DNA from: Roseibium aggregatum
Lineage (GTDB): Bacteria; Pseudomonadota; Alphaproteobacteria; Rhizobiales; Stappiaceae
Reading direction: 5' to 3'
Length of the DNA: 64,000 nucleotides
Assembly: GCF_017309185.1 (NCBI RefSeq)
Contig: NZ_JAEKJZ010000001.1
Span: 1,984,001 to 2,048,000 of the forward strand
Both the position numbers and the translations under genes were made by a program. The stretch's first letter is position 1; each line of letters begins with the position of its first letter. This document shows positions 7,647 through 16,217 of this stretch, piece by piece. Under the pieces are notes generated by a model that was given only the letters and a program-made list of their open reading frames with translations, did not search any database and had not been told where the DNA came from.

Positions 7647-9170
7647 TCAGCGACCGATCGCACCACCGATGATGCCGCCGACAACGCCGCCGATAAAGGC
7701 CGCCCCGGCCGGATTGACGCCACCGCCGCCTGACTTGCGCTGTGTGTTCGTGGCCCTGTTGCTGGAGCTTCTGGTCGCGCTGCGCGATGCTGCCGCCGCC
7801 TGCTGCTTGCGGCTCAGCTCAGCCATGTAAGCCGTGTATTGAACCTGTGTCTGGGTCGTCAGCAGGGCGAACTGGGCCGCGGTGAAATAGCCTGTCGGCG
7901 TAATGCCGTTCGCCATTTGCCAGGCCGTCACGCCGGAGCGGGTTTTGGGGCCGAAAGCGCCATCGGGCCTGCCGACACTCTGGCCGGAAAGGTTCAAGCG
8001 TGTCTGGACTTCCCGGCGCTTGGTGCGGTTCCAGCCGAGGGCGGCTTCGGTCTCCGGAGTGCCGGGCACCGCTTTCTGAGGATCAGGCAGGCCAGGCGCT
8101 GCAGCGCCGGCTGCAACCGACGGATCGACCGAGGCGACCTGGGAACCACCGCTCAGCCGCTTGACGGCGTTGCGCGCAAAATTTGCAAACGTGCCGTTTG
8201 GATAAGCTTCCAGATAGGCCTCGTAGTCTGCGACGGTGTCGCTGGACTTTGCGGTTTCCCAAATCAGCTTTTCCCGCTCCCAGTCGATCGTCGACTTGGT
8301 TGCCGCGCTGACGGCCGCGGAGGCTGCCGGGGCCTGGGCCGGGGCTGTCGAGGTTGCCGTGTTGCCGAGCGAGGCGACCTGAGGGCCGGCCGGTTGCGCC
8401 TGCTTGTTCAGGAACACTTCGCCGATCAGCGAGGCGTTGACCCAGGGCCGCTGGCGTTTTTCCGTCTGGTCGTAAACATCGCCGGTCACGCGCGTCATAA
8501 CGGTCTGAATCGACACGTTCGGAGTATCGATGTGGCGGATGAGAGCCGTGGTGAAGGGCGAGTTATCTCCCGTGCCGTCCAGGGCGACATCGCCAGGGCT
8601 TGTCGCAAACGCGATCACGGAGCCTTCGCCACCGGTTTCCTGCGGTTTGATTTCAGCAAGACCGGCACCGAGGCTGCCGGACCGGCTCGGGCCCATGCGC
8701 CTGGCGAGTGTCCGCGCCAGCGGATTGTCGCGGCACGCGTCCAGGAAGACCATCTGCACCTTCACGTCTTTCGACATCTGGCGGAGAATGAAGTCGACCG
8801 AAATGGTTTCGAAGTCGAGGGAGGTTTCGTCCTCGATTTTCGCATCGATCGGAACGAGGAGGTTCTGACCGGCAACCTGCATGCCGTGGCCGGCATAGAA
8901 CAACAGGGCGATTTCCGCACCGTAGGCCTTTTTGGCGAAGTCCAGAACCGAGCGGCGCATGTCGTTGTAGGTCTGGTCCTGTCCTGCGACCACCTCAAAT
9001 CCCAGGCTGCGCAGCTTGGTCGCCATTGTTTGTGCGTCATTGGCCGGATTGGGAAGAGCTACCGTGTGCTCGTAAGCACCGTTGCCGATAACCAAGGCAA
9101 CACGTTTTGCAAATGCCGGGGCAGTCCACACCGTTAGAATTGCCAGCACGGCGATCACGCGTTTGAACAT
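7647..9170 (-). CDS. Exported caspase-family (C14) protein with peptidoglycan-binding-like domain
   Basis: 507 residues. A signal peptide (1-21, ending APAFA) is followed by a caspase-like p20 domain (about 22-245). The catalytic His95 lies in YAGHG and Cys146 in LDACRDNP. A linker rich in Ala follows, then a short WEREKLIWE / YEAYLEAYPNG tetratricopeptide-like segment. A PG_binding_1-like domain comes next (about 385-445, with GRPDGAFGPKTRSGV), then a basic stretch and a C-terminal glycine-zipper helix (AFIGGVVGGIIGGAIG). Both catalytic residues are intact, so protease activity is plausible. The PG-binding fold and the signal peptide place it in the periplasm. AGGACAGGAA before the ATG serves as ribosome site. 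Its link to the Exb/kinase genes is positional only. Confidence 0.87.
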   Translation of the reverse strand: MFKRVIAVLAILTVWTAPAFAKRVALVIGNGAYEHTVALPNPANDAQTMATKLRSLGFEVVAGQDQTYNDMRRSVLDFAKKAYGAEIALLFYAGHGMQVAGQNLLVPIDAKIEDETSLDFETISVDFILRQMSKDVKVQMVFLDACRDNPLARTLARRMGPSRSGSLGAGLAEIKPQETGGEGSVIAFATSPGDVALDGTGDNSPFTTALIRHIDTPNVSIQTVMTRVTGDVYDQTEKRQRPWVNASLIGEVFLNKQAQPAGPQVASLGNTATSTAPAQAPAASAAVSAATKSTIDWEREKLIWETAKSSDTVADYEAYLEAYPNGTFANFARNAVKRLSGGSQVASVDPSVAAGAAAPGLPDPQKAVPGTPETEAALGWNRTKRREVQTRLNLSGQSVGRPDGAFGPKTRSGVTAWQMANGITPTGYFTAAQFALLTTQTQVQYTAYMAELSRKQQAAAASRSATRSSSNRATNTQRKSGGGGVNPAGAAFIGGVVGGIIGGAIGR

Positions 9171-9707
9171 TTCCTGTCCTCTCGTAAATCTTTGTCGCCT
9201 GTCGGATTAACCGATCTTGATTGTGAGGACTGCGTCCTCCGAAAAGAGCAATATGACGAACGTCACTTGCATTCTGTAATAGGGGTCACAAGTCTGCGAA
9301 TTGCCGTTTCCCGTGCCCTTTTAATTCATTTTGTGTCCGCAACCCGAGTTGGGGATCAAGATACAAATTTCATTCCGTTCCAATATACCTTTTTCGTTAC
9401 CGTTACGCCACGTACGCCCGCGCGAATTTATGACACATTCTAACCTTGGGGTAACCATGACGTTTCTGGCGGGCGCTCCCATGTCGGCGCTCCACGAAAA
9501 ACCTTCGTCGCATCGCAAACCTGGGTGTAGCCGATGCAGACACCTGGGAGAAGGGCATGCCTCCTGGACGCGGGACACCGCCACGAACATCGGATCGGCC
9601 AACGCTCGCTTTGGAAACAAACCGATCAGGGACGAGGCCGGACGAAAACGATGAAGGCACCGTTGCGTCGGAAGACGCCGGCGATCAGAGCATGTGAAGT
9701 GTGAGAT
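9171..9707. other. Intergenic region without a supported gene
   Basis: About 540 bases between the caspase-like gene and tRNA-Glu. Only short frames with no family resemblance or ribosome site occur. The first 250 bases are more AT-rich than the flanks and probably hold the caspase gene promoter. I see no inverted repeat or tRNA 3'-end duplicate that would mark an integration site. Confidence 0.5.
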
Positions 9708-9783
9708 TGGCACGCCCAACGGGACTCGAACCCGTGTTTCCGCCGTGAAAGGGCGGCGTCCTAGACCGCTAGACGATGGGCGC
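9708..9783 (-). tRNA. tRNA-Glu (anticodon TTC)
   Basis: A 76-base cloverleaf read on the minus strand. The acceptor GCGCCCA pairs with TGGGCGT (first pair G-U). The anticodon stem CCGCC/GGCGG has loop CTTTCAC with anticodon TTC. The T-arm is ACGGG-TTCGAGT-CCCGT, and the 3' CCA is encoded. Confidence 0.96.
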
Positions 9784-9908
9784 GCGGACGACGCGGCTGC
9801 GTCGTGGGGAGGCTTATAGGCGGGAATTCTTTCGCCCGCAAGAGCCAAGCAGACAATTTTTTGCAGGCCCGGTTGATCGGGCCTGCCCCTGTCTCCAAAC
9901 CGCTTATT

Positions 9909-10349
9909 TTACCATTCGCCGGTATTGGGCATCGAGGCCCATGGCTCTTTTATTTCAAGGGAGCCGCCTTTTTGAAGCAGTTCGAAGGAGATGTTGTCCG
10001 GCGAACGAACGAAGGCCATCCTGCCGTCACGCGGCGGCCTGTTGATGGTGACACCCTTGCTCTGCAGGCTGGCGCAAAACGCGTAGATATCGTCGACCTC
10101 ATAGGCAAGATGGCCGAAGTTGCGGCCGCCGTCGTAATCCTCCGGGTCCCAGTTATAGGTTAGCTCCAGAAGAGGCGCGGCATTGGCTTTTCCTGTCTCG
10201 ATGTCGTCGGAAGCCGCCAGGAAGATCAGCGTGAAACGTCCTTTCTCGTTGTCGATCCGGCGGGTTTCGACCATTCCCATCTTGTTGCAATAAAAATCCA
10301 GGGAGTCTTCAATGCTGGTTACGCGAACCATCGTGTGCAAATACCGCAT
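9909..10349 (-). CDS. gloA: VOC-family protein, lactoylglutathione lyase-like (glyoxalase I)
   Basis: 146 residues, the length of bacterial glyoxalase I. It starts [20 protein letters not shown], contains [16 protein letters not shown], and then [15 protein letters not shown]. The metal ligands expected for GloA are present: His5, the Glu of LLELTYN, the His of FGHLAY and the Glu of SFELLQ. The enzyme isomerises the hemithioacetal of methylglyoxal and glutathione to S-lactoylglutathione. It lies divergently from the sirtuin gene (53 bp apart), so the two share a promoter region. The call as GloA rather than another VOC enzyme rests on the complete ligand set and the NWDPE signature. Confidence 0.88.
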   Translation of the reverse strand: MRYLHTMVRVTSIEDSLDFYCNKMGMVETRRIDNEKGRFTLIFLAASDDIETGKANAAPLLELTYNWDPEDYDGGRNFGHLAYEVDDIYAFCASLQSKGVTINRPPRDGRMAFVRSPDNISFELLQKGGSLEIKEPWASMPNTGEW

Positions 10350-10402
10350 GATTTAGTCCTTTTCCTCTGTCGAGGGATGTTTCGAAAGGGTGCCGGACGG
10401 CC

Positions 10403-11161
10403 ATGACACCGATCATCAGCCTGCCCGAAGCGCAAGAGTTTGTCGCACACTTCCTGAGCGGTTCCCACCTCAGGATCGTGGCATTGACGGGCGCCGGCAT
10501 CTCAACCGATTCCGGGATTCCGGATTTCCGCTCGCCCGGCGGCATATGGTCTTCACGGGAACCGGTTCAATACCAGGATTTCCTGGCGTTCGAGGAAAGC
10601 CGTCTGGAAGACTGGGACCGCCGCTTCGAAATGCTGGAGTTCTTTCAGCGCGCGAAACCGAATGCGGCGCACAGAGCGTTGACCGAATTGGCCCGATCCG
10701 GACGCCTGGAGACCCTGATCACGCAAAATGTGGATGGCCTCCATCAGGCGTCGGGCTTTCCCGAAGAGCATCTGATTGAAATTCACGGCAATTCGACTTA
10801 CGCGACCTGCCTGTCCTGCGGCAGCCGTGCCGAGCTTGAGCCGCAAAGACAAACCGTTGACGCCGGAAAGAGCCCGCTCTGTGGCCGGTGCGGCGGTCTT
10901 TTGAAGGCGGCTGTGGTCAGCTTCGGTCAGCAGATGCCGGAGAAGGAGTTGCAGAGAGCGGCGCTCAGCGCGCAGGACTGCGACCTTTTTCTCGTTCTCG
11001 GCTCATCTCTGGTTGTCCACCCGGCGGCACAGCTGCCGGTCCTGGCGGTTCAGGGGGGAGCCGAACTGGTGATTCTCAACGGTCAGGAAACGCCGCTCGA
11101 TTCGCTGGCCACGGCTGTCATTCGCACGCCCCTGGCGCAGACATTTTCAAATTTTGGCTAA
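10403..11161 (+). CDS. cobB: Sir2-family NAD-dependent protein deacylase
   Basis: 252 residues, typical of a small bacterial sirtuin. The Rossmann signature LTGAGISTDSGIPDFRSPGG (about 31-50) is followed by TQNVDGLH (near 110) and the catalytic His in IEIHGN (near 129). Two CxxC zinc pairs (CLSCG near 137, CGRCGG near 158) and a FGQQMPE loop also match. It removes acyl groups from lysines using NAD. The specificity (deacetylase or desuccinylase) cannot be told from sequence alone. It stands alone on the plus strand; the following cold-shock gene is 158 bp downstream. Confidence 0.92.
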   Translation: MTPIISLPEAQEFVAHFLSGSHLRIVALTGAGISTDSGIPDFRSPGGIWSSREPVQYQDFLAFEESRLEDWDRRFEMLEFFQRAKPNAAHRALTELARSGRLETLITQNVDGLHQASGFPEEHLIEIHGNSTYATCLSCGSRAELEPQRQTVDAGKSPLCGRCGGLLKAAVVSFGQQMPEKELQRAALSAQDCDLFLVLGSSLVVHPAAQLPVLAVQGGAELVILNGQETPLDSLATAVIRTPLAQTFSNFG

Positions 11162-11319
11162 GATCCGGCGAAAATAGTCTAAATGGTCTGTGGTTAGTTC
11201 GACAATTCCGCTTCTCGTCATTAAGCGCAATGTTATCCTTTTCTCAGGAATCAGCCATGCGGTGAGTCGTTATCCGCACTTGGCTTCATGATGCGGACCA
11301 GAAACGGGACAGATTGGCT

Positions 11320-11901
11320 ATGGGGGTTAAAACCGCACGGGAACCCCGCGCACTCGAAACACTGGCGGATGACGTTGCCGTCGATGTGTTTGAGATTGCC
11401 GGAACGATCAAGTGGTTCGATGTCGGGAAAGGCTACGGTTTCATAGTCCCCGATAGCGGTGAGGATGACATTCTGCTGCATGTTACCTGCCTCAGACGGG
11501 ACGGTTACCAGACAGCGTACGAAGGCGCGCGCGTCGTTTGTGAAGTCCTCGACAGGCCGCGCGGACTGCAGGCGTTTCGCATCCTTTCCATGGACGAGTC
11601 GACGGCGACGCACCCCTCTCAGTTGCCTCCCTCTCGAACCCATGTTCAAGTGGTGCCGGAAAGCGGTTTCGAAAAGGCGACCGTCAAGTGGTTCAATCGC
11701 GTCAAGGGATTCGGCTTTCTCACACAAGGGGAAGGCTCGGAGGATATTTTCATCCATATGGAAACCCTGCGCCGCTACGGTATTACCGAATTGAGACCGG
11801 GCCAGGACGTTCTTGTGCGCTTCGGCCAGGGTCCGAAGGGCAGGATGGCCGCGGAAATCAGGCCGCTGGGGTCAGGAACCCATATCCCAGCCTCCCACTA
11901 A
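11320..11901 (+). CDS. Protein with two cold-shock domains
   Basis: 193 residues from ATG at 11320; an in-frame TTG lies six bases earlier. Two CspA-type domains are visible. The first is near 27-92 (GTIKWFDVGKGYGFIVPDSG, DDILLHVTCL) and the second near 118-185 (ATVKWFNRVKGFGFLTQGEG, EDIFIHMETL). Both keep the RNP1-like KGYGFI / KGFGFL and RNP2-like segments that bind single-stranded nucleic acid. Two-domain versions are common in Rhizobiales and are thought to act as RNA chaperones under cold or stationary-phase stress. The separating linker (about 95-115) is Ser/Pro/Thr-rich. No operon partner is evident. Confidence 0.9.
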   Translation: MGVKTAREPRALETLADDVAVDVFEIAGTIKWFDVGKGYGFIVPDSGEDDILLHVTCLRRDGYQTAYEGARVVCEVLDRPRGLQAFRILSMDESTATHPSQLPPSRTHVQVVPESGFEKATVKWFNRVKGFGFLTQGEGSEDIFIHMETLRRYGITELRPGQDVLVRFGQGPKGRMAAEIRPLGSGTHIPASH

Positions 11902-12153
11902 CTTCGATACGATGCTCAATTCCTCGATGGCCGGACATGTTCCGGCCAATGTTTTTTGGAAAAGCAGTTTTGTTCAGGCAAAGAGGTGTCAACCGAACAC
12001 CGGAGCAAACCGCGTTTTACCGAAACCGCCGTTTGCTGTCTGGACACCGGAAATTTAACGCTGAGGGCGATGCAAGAGATTTCCAGTCAAACGCGGTACG
12101 CGCGGAATTCGCAAGAGCGTCTGCCGGTATCTGGCCGACAAGAGGGCTTCAAG

Positions 12154-12639
12154 ATGATTGAGAAAGCAGTTCAAAGGTCGCTCCAGCTTCTGGCTTTTCT
12201 GATTCTGCTCGGCGTGTCCGGCCAGGCTGCGACGGCGCAGCAGAGGCAGGCGCCGCTTCCGCAGGAAACGGTAGTGATCAAATCCGGCGAGAGCTTGCAC
12301 CGGTTCGAAGCTGAAGTGGCGTCGACGGACCGTCAGCGGGCACGCGGGCTCATGTTTCGGGAGGAAATGGCGGCAGACCACGGTATGCTGTTCGTGTTCG
12401 AGGGGGAGGGCGAGCGTTACTTCTGGATGAAAAACACGCCGCTGCCGCTCGACATCATCTATATCGCTAAAACAGGCCGCATCGTCAGCATCGCTAAAGA
12501 CACGACGCCCTTTTCCGAAGTTGCCATTCCTTCCGGACAACCGGCGGAATTCGTGCTGGAACTCAATGCCGGCATAACGTCAAAGCTCGGAATCGGTCCC
12601 GGAGACACGGTGTCCAGCCCGTCCATAGACAGGGAATAG
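12154..12639 (+). CDS. DUF192-family exported protein
   Basis: 161 residues from ATG at 12154, preceded by an AGAGGG ribosome site. A longer in-frame extension upstream lacks coding character. A signal peptide (about 1-30, [18 protein letters not shown]) leads a DUF192 domain with [38 protein letters not shown] and [11 protein letters not shown]. These are the conserved blocks of this small beta-barrel family, whose biochemical role is unknown. tRNA-Pro follows about 110 bp downstream on the same strand. Confidence 0.9.
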   Translation: MIEKAVQRSLQLLAFLILLGVSGQAATAQQRQAPLPQETVVIKSGESLHRFEAEVASTDRQRARGLMFREEMAADHGMLFVFEGEGERYFWMKNTPLPLDIIYIAKTGRIVSIAKDTTPFSEVAIPSGQPAEFVLELNAGITSKLGIGPGDTVSSPSIDRE

Positions 12640-12749
12640 CAAGAGTACGAAGGCCGTTTGCCGGGCAGCCAGCCTTTTCCTCAACAGCCCCGGGTTCGCG
12701 CACTTGACGGCAACGGCGAACGCGGATACACCGCAGGCATTCCAAGGTA

Positions 12750-12826
<77 letters not shown>

Positions 12827-13232
12827 TTTTCCTTTCGATTTTCAGTTCAGCGGCAGTGCCGGTTGTTTGGGCCGTCTGCGGGCGATCCCTCGCCTTGATG
12901 AAAACATCCGGTTGTTGATCGATTCTCCAACGGCAAAAGGCTCCTGACGCATTGCCTTGAGCGCAACCGTTTTCAGCCGTCCTTTTTCCATAAGTTGGAA
13001 CTTTTCTGAATGCAGTGTCATAATTTCTTTGTCTGAATGAAGGTTTTCTGGCGCTTGTTTACCTTAACGACAATAAGCGTGTCCGAGCCTCAATAAATAT
13101 AGGGAAAACCATCAAGTTTTTTTTCGGCAGACTTGTGTAACGAGGTGCCGCATAACAGTCTTCTTGTCCAACAATCTTTCAATTTTTGGAAGGTGCGGAC
13201 ACGCGGCAACCGTTCCGCGCCAAGTGGGGCGA
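12827..13232. other. Intergenic region without a supported gene
   Basis: About 400 bases between tRNA-Pro and the next gene. The right half is AT-rich (poly-T and poly-A runs near 13090-13125) and probably holds the promoter of the gene at 13233. No hairpin with a T-run and no coding signal is visible. Confidence 0.45.
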
Positions 13233-13943
13233 ATGTTACCGGATATCGATCAACAGGAAACGCTGGAGGTATCGGAGGCGGTCGCCGTCCTGCGCTCCGA
13301 AATCACGCGAAGTGGTCTGACAGTAAAGGAAAGCTCGGATTTCAGCGCGTTCGAGAAGACGATCAGGGCAACTTCGGACAAATACCTGATGGAGGATTTC
13401 TCGCCGCGGTTCTTCGACCTTCACGGGTCGACCGCCTTTTGGCTTGGAGCCTACGATGACCTTGGAAACGTGGTTTCCGTCCAGGCGGCGAAGGTTGACG
13501 ATCTGAAGGACCGCAGTCTCGCGGATTACTGGCAGCAGCAGCAACGGCGCATTTTCGTCGACCCCAATCCCCAGGCGAGGCTAGGCACGGACCATGCCTA
13601 CGACGCCTATTTCATGCGTGGCAGAATTGTATATCACGGCAATCTCTGGCTGCGGCGTGACCTGCGTGGCAAGGGGGTGGCGGTCCCTTTGACCCAGTTG
13701 GGCTTCCTGATTTCACTGTTGAAATGGTCACCGGACTATCACTACGGGCTCATGTCGGCGAAAAGTGCCGAGCGGGGTTTCGGGATCAGAATCGGCTTTC
13801 GCCGATTTGTCCCGAGAGGAACGCATTGGGAAATCGCACCGGGCAACATCCGGGCCGATGACTGGCTCGTTTATTCGACCCGCAGCGACCTTCACATCCT
13901 GGCGCAGTCGATCGTCAGAACGTCCGCTGAAGATCTTGAATGA
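13233..13943 (+). CDS. Hypothetical protein, possibly of the acyltransferase (GNAT-like) fold
   Basis: 236 residues from ATG at 13233, with GGGG six bases upstream; an upstream TTG in frame is less likely. No signal peptide or membrane helix. Segments such as YHGNLWLRRDLRGKGVAVPL and FGIRIGFRRFVPRG recall the RxxGxG/A acyl-CoA-binding loop and the following strand of GNAT enzymes, but the rest does not give a clear match. Its 3' end overlaps the convergent gene at 13915 by 29 bp. Function is not assigned; the fold suggestion is weak. Confidence 0.6.
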   Translation: MLPDIDQQETLEVSEAVAVLRSEITRSGLTVKESSDFSAFEKTIRATSDKYLMEDFSPRFFDLHGSTAFWLGAYDDLGNVVSVQAAKVDDLKDRSLADYWQQQQRRIFVDPNPQARLGTDHAYDAYFMRGRIVYHGNLWLRRDLRGKGVAVPLTQLGFLISLLKWSPDYHYGLMSAKSAERGFGIRIGFRRFVPRGTHWEIAPGNIRADDWLVYSTRSDLHILAQSIVRTSAEDLE

Positions 13944-14424
13944 CGCCGAAAAAGGCGCAGAAACGGGTGGTCGATTTCAGGGAAGGGCGCACCGTTAGGA
14001 TCAGTCTCTCGAAGGCCACTTCGTATCCGATCCCGTTCACGTCGACCTGGACCCTCGCATATCCGTAATAGGGTTTCCCGTTCAGGGCATTGCGATAGCC
14101 TTCGGCGGAAGCCAGTTCCAGATCCGGGTCGGGGGTGCGCAGTGGCGACACAGGGCTCTCGGGGCTCGCCCAGTCTTCACCGAACAGGCTTCTCTGGCAG
14201 CTGTCCTGGCCAACGTAGAAGATCGGCGGCGGAGCGCCGTTGATCATCTTGTCCGAACACAGGCTGAGTTGCGGCATGAAGGGCTTGAGACGCTGCTGGA
14301 AATTGCCGTCGGTGTCCTGTGCCATGACGGTTTCGTAGAAGGTCGACAAAGTCGTATCCGCCAGGCCGCTTTCGATGGCCTGCGTGCCGAGTTCGGTAAA
14401 AAGGGTTTCAGAACGGATAAGCAT
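13915..14424 (-). CDS. Hypothetical protein with PAS-like features
   Basis: 169 residues with no signal peptide. The centre (PPIFYVGQDSCQRSLFGEDWA, then YRNALNGKPYYGYARVQVDV) resembles divergent alphaproteobacterial PAS-type regulatory proteins, in which FYVG-x-x-S and a later Y-x-x-A-x-x-G-x-P-x-Y pattern occur. No catalytic output domain is attached, so it would act through a partner. It lies just upstream (26 bp) of nothing but the small gene at 14451 on the same strand and may be transcribed with it. The family assignment is tentative. Confidence 0.6.
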   Translation of the reverse strand: MLIRSETLFTELGTQAIESGLADTTLSTFYETVMAQDTDGNFQQRLKPFMPQLSLCSDKMINGAPPPIFYVGQDSCQRSLFGEDWASPESPVSPLRTPDPDLELASAEGYRNALNGKPYYGYARVQVDVNGIGYEVAFERLILTVRPSLKSTTRFCAFFGVIQDLQRTF

Positions 14425-14450
14425 GGCGGATCGGCCTGGAAACTGCGTTC

Positions 14451-14684
14451 TTACTTATCGAACGCCTTTAAGAGCAGCGACATGACGTTGAGAAATTCAT
14501 CGCGTTTTTCGTACGGCAAATCTTCGACGCCGGAGACACCGTAGTCGAGGGTCAGGATCATGTCCCACATGTCGGTCAGGTTTGCGGCGTCGATGGACGA
14601 CTTGAGTTCGCTATGATCCGAGACGCTCGGTTGAACGTGTTCCGGAACGTAGTTTTTCAATCCCTTTTGAAAAAACTGTTGCAT
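14451..14684 (-). CDS. Small hypothetical protein
   Basis: 77 residues from ATG at 14684, with AGGCGAAG as a ribosome site; the longer frame upstream has no coding features. The protein is acidic, helical-looking, and ends in VMSLLLKAFDK. It contains MWDMILTLDYGVSGVEDLPY. It is probably the first gene of a two-gene leftward unit with the PAS-like gene (26 bp gap). I recognise no family. Confidence 0.5.
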   Translation of the reverse strand: MQQFFQKGLKNYVPEHVQPSVSDHSELKSSIDAANLTDMWDMILTLDYGVSGVEDLPYEKRDEFLNVMSLLLKAFDK

Positions 14685-15069
14685 GCGCTTCGCCTGACAT
14701 AGAATGACCCGGATCAAACGGACTGCCGTCCGGAAGGTCCGGTTGCTGGAATTCGACAGCCCGACCAAACGCTGAGCGGCCGAGCGAGTTTTCCTGCTCG
14801 TACAAAGTAATCCCTGATGCACTTTTCATAGCACGGAGCTTCCATCCTTGTCATTTTAATTCATTGTCAAAACAGACAGTTTTCGGTTTCAGCGTTAATA
14901 CCCGGGTGTTGTTCGAAGGCGAAATTTTAGTAAAAGTTTAGCGATCACTGTCGGGTCTGAAGTTCGCGCCGACCGGCAAGATTTGATGTTGACTTCCGCC
15001 GAAAAGGCGGGAAAAAGCTGAAGAAGCAGATTTTAGTTTTCCGATGAACCGAACCAGGGGCCAAAGGCA
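14685..15069. other. Intergenic region with divergent promoters
   Basis: About 385 bases between the leftward small gene and the rightward complex I subunit gene. An AT-rich stretch with TTTTAGTAAAAG near 14925-14936 is the most promoter-like part. No other gene or RNA is supported. Confidence 0.4.
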
Positions 15070-15375
15070 ATGGTTGCGCGCATCTACCGTCCGGCGAAAA
15101 CGGCCATGCAGTCCGGCAAGGCAAAAACCCAGCGCTGGGTTCTCGACTTCGAGCCGGAGGTTGCCAAGGCGGTCGAGCCGTTGATGGGCTACACATCTTC
15201 TTCCGACATGAAACAGCAGGTCAGGCTGTATTTCGACACCCAGGAGGAAGCGGTCGCCTATGCCAGGCGCCACAATATTCCGCACCGTGTTGAAAAGCCC
15301 CGGAACCGGGTCGTGCGCGGCGCTGCCTACGCGGATAATTTTCGCTTTAACCGGGTTGCTCCCTGGACGCATTGA
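15070..15375 (+). CDS. ETC complex I subunit (NDUFS4-like accessory subunit)
   Basis: 101 residues matching the conserved region of the eukaryotic 18-kDa subunit NDUFS4 family that alphaproteobacteria share. It begins MVARIYRPAKTAMQSGKA and has WVLDFEPEVAKAVEPLMGYT, then KQQVRLYFDTQEEAVAYARR. It binds the peripheral arm of NADH:ubiquinone oxidoreductase near the NADH-oxidising module. As usual in these bacteria it is encoded away from the nuo operon, next to tRNA-Arg. A short hairpin (GCCTGTT / AACAGGC near 15418-15433) lies after the gene without a T-run. Confidence 0.92.
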   Translation: MVARIYRPAKTAMQSGKAKTQRWVLDFEPEVAKAVEPLMGYTSSSDMKQQVRLYFDTQEEAVAYARRHNIPHRVEKPRNRVVRGAAYADNFRFNRVAPWTH

Positions 15376-15517
15376 GACTTGACGCCCTCAGGCAGTGGGC
15401 AAATAAATGAAGGGATTGCCTGTTGAAACAGGCGGTCCAGGATCGACAAAAGACCGATTTTAGGCAATTTAGAAATCGTGTCTAAGCGGTCGCGTTTGCG
15501 GCCCGCTCAAAGCATCA

Positions 15518-15594
15518 GGCCCCGTAGCTCAGCTGGATAGAGCGCTCGCCTTCTAAGCGAATGGTCACAGGTTCGAATCCTGTCGGGGTCGCCA
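15518..15594 (+). tRNA. tRNA-Arg (anticodon TCT)
   Basis: A 77-base cloverleaf. The acceptor GGCCCCG pairs with CGGGGTC (one G-U). The anticodon loop CTTCTAA has anticodon TCT, the T-arm is ACAGG-TTCGAAT-CCTGT, and CCA is encoded at 15592-15594. Confidence 0.95.
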
Positions 15595-15789
15595 CCTCTT
15601 CACAGCTTGACCCTATCAGAAGGAAACCGCATTCGCAGAGCGGTTCGTTGCGGAGAGCTACGCACGTGCAAACGCCCTCTGAACGACTTCCTTCGACATC
15701 CAAAGTCTTGCGCGCAACCGCACCGGTCAAAGAAACAGCAGCCGGTGCGGCTTGAATGGCGGGGCGCGGCTGCGACCGGGTCAGGATCT

Positions 15790-16038
15790 TCAGGCCTTCG
15801 CGGAATCCGCGTTTTGCTGACCGACCATGAGCGGCGTTATCTTCGACTTCAGAATCAGATCGAGGTCGTCCGAGCCGTCTTCCAGGGACTGGAGTGCCAT
15901 GTCGAGGCAATAGGAACAGAAGGTGCGCCCGTCTTTGTCGGCTTCTTTTTTTGTGTAACGGATCATCCGCTTGATCGCCTCAACGGCCGGCTCTTGCTCG
16001 GTGTCCGCGCTTTTCGGTTTGCCAACTGTCTTAGACAT
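15790..16038 (-). CDS. Small hypothetical protein with a CxxC pair
   Basis: 82 residues. It is charged, with no signal peptide, and has FCSYCLDMALQSLEDGSDD in the middle and a helical N-terminal half (EPAVEAIKRMIRYTKKEAD). The single CxxC could bind metal only as a dimer. It is divergent from the BTAD-type regulator (about 180 bp between starts), so it may share that regulator's promoter region. I do not recognise a family; conservation in related genomes would decide whether it is real. Confidence 0.5.
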   Translation of the reverse strand: MSKTVGKPKSADTEQEPAVEAIKRMIRYTKKEADKDGRTFCSYCLDMALQSLEDGSDDLDLILKSKITPLMVGQQNADSAKA

Positions 16039-16217
16039 AATACCTACCCACTAGTATTTGTTTCGCCGAGAACAGCATATCTGCTGTGACCATCCACTCG
16101 GAAGCATGCTGTTGCAGCGTGAAACGAGCGTGATAAAGTGTTAATGCAACTTCGATGCCGTTGCATATCCGTTTGCGGCAACACAACAGAATTTTGTGCG
16201 TAAATTGCGGGGAATTG

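Noticed and set aside
7839-9137. 432-codon plus-strand frame opposite the caspase-like gene
   Set aside because: The minus-strand protein has a signal peptide and intact catalytic motifs; the plus-strand product is Gly/Arg-rich noise.
9171-9707. Integration scar beside tRNA-Glu
   Set aside because: No direct repeat of the tRNA 3' end, no integrase remnant and no shift in gene content.
15515-15910. Minus-strand frame of 131 codons over tRNA-Arg
   Set aside because: It runs through a complete tRNA gene, and its product does not resemble any family.
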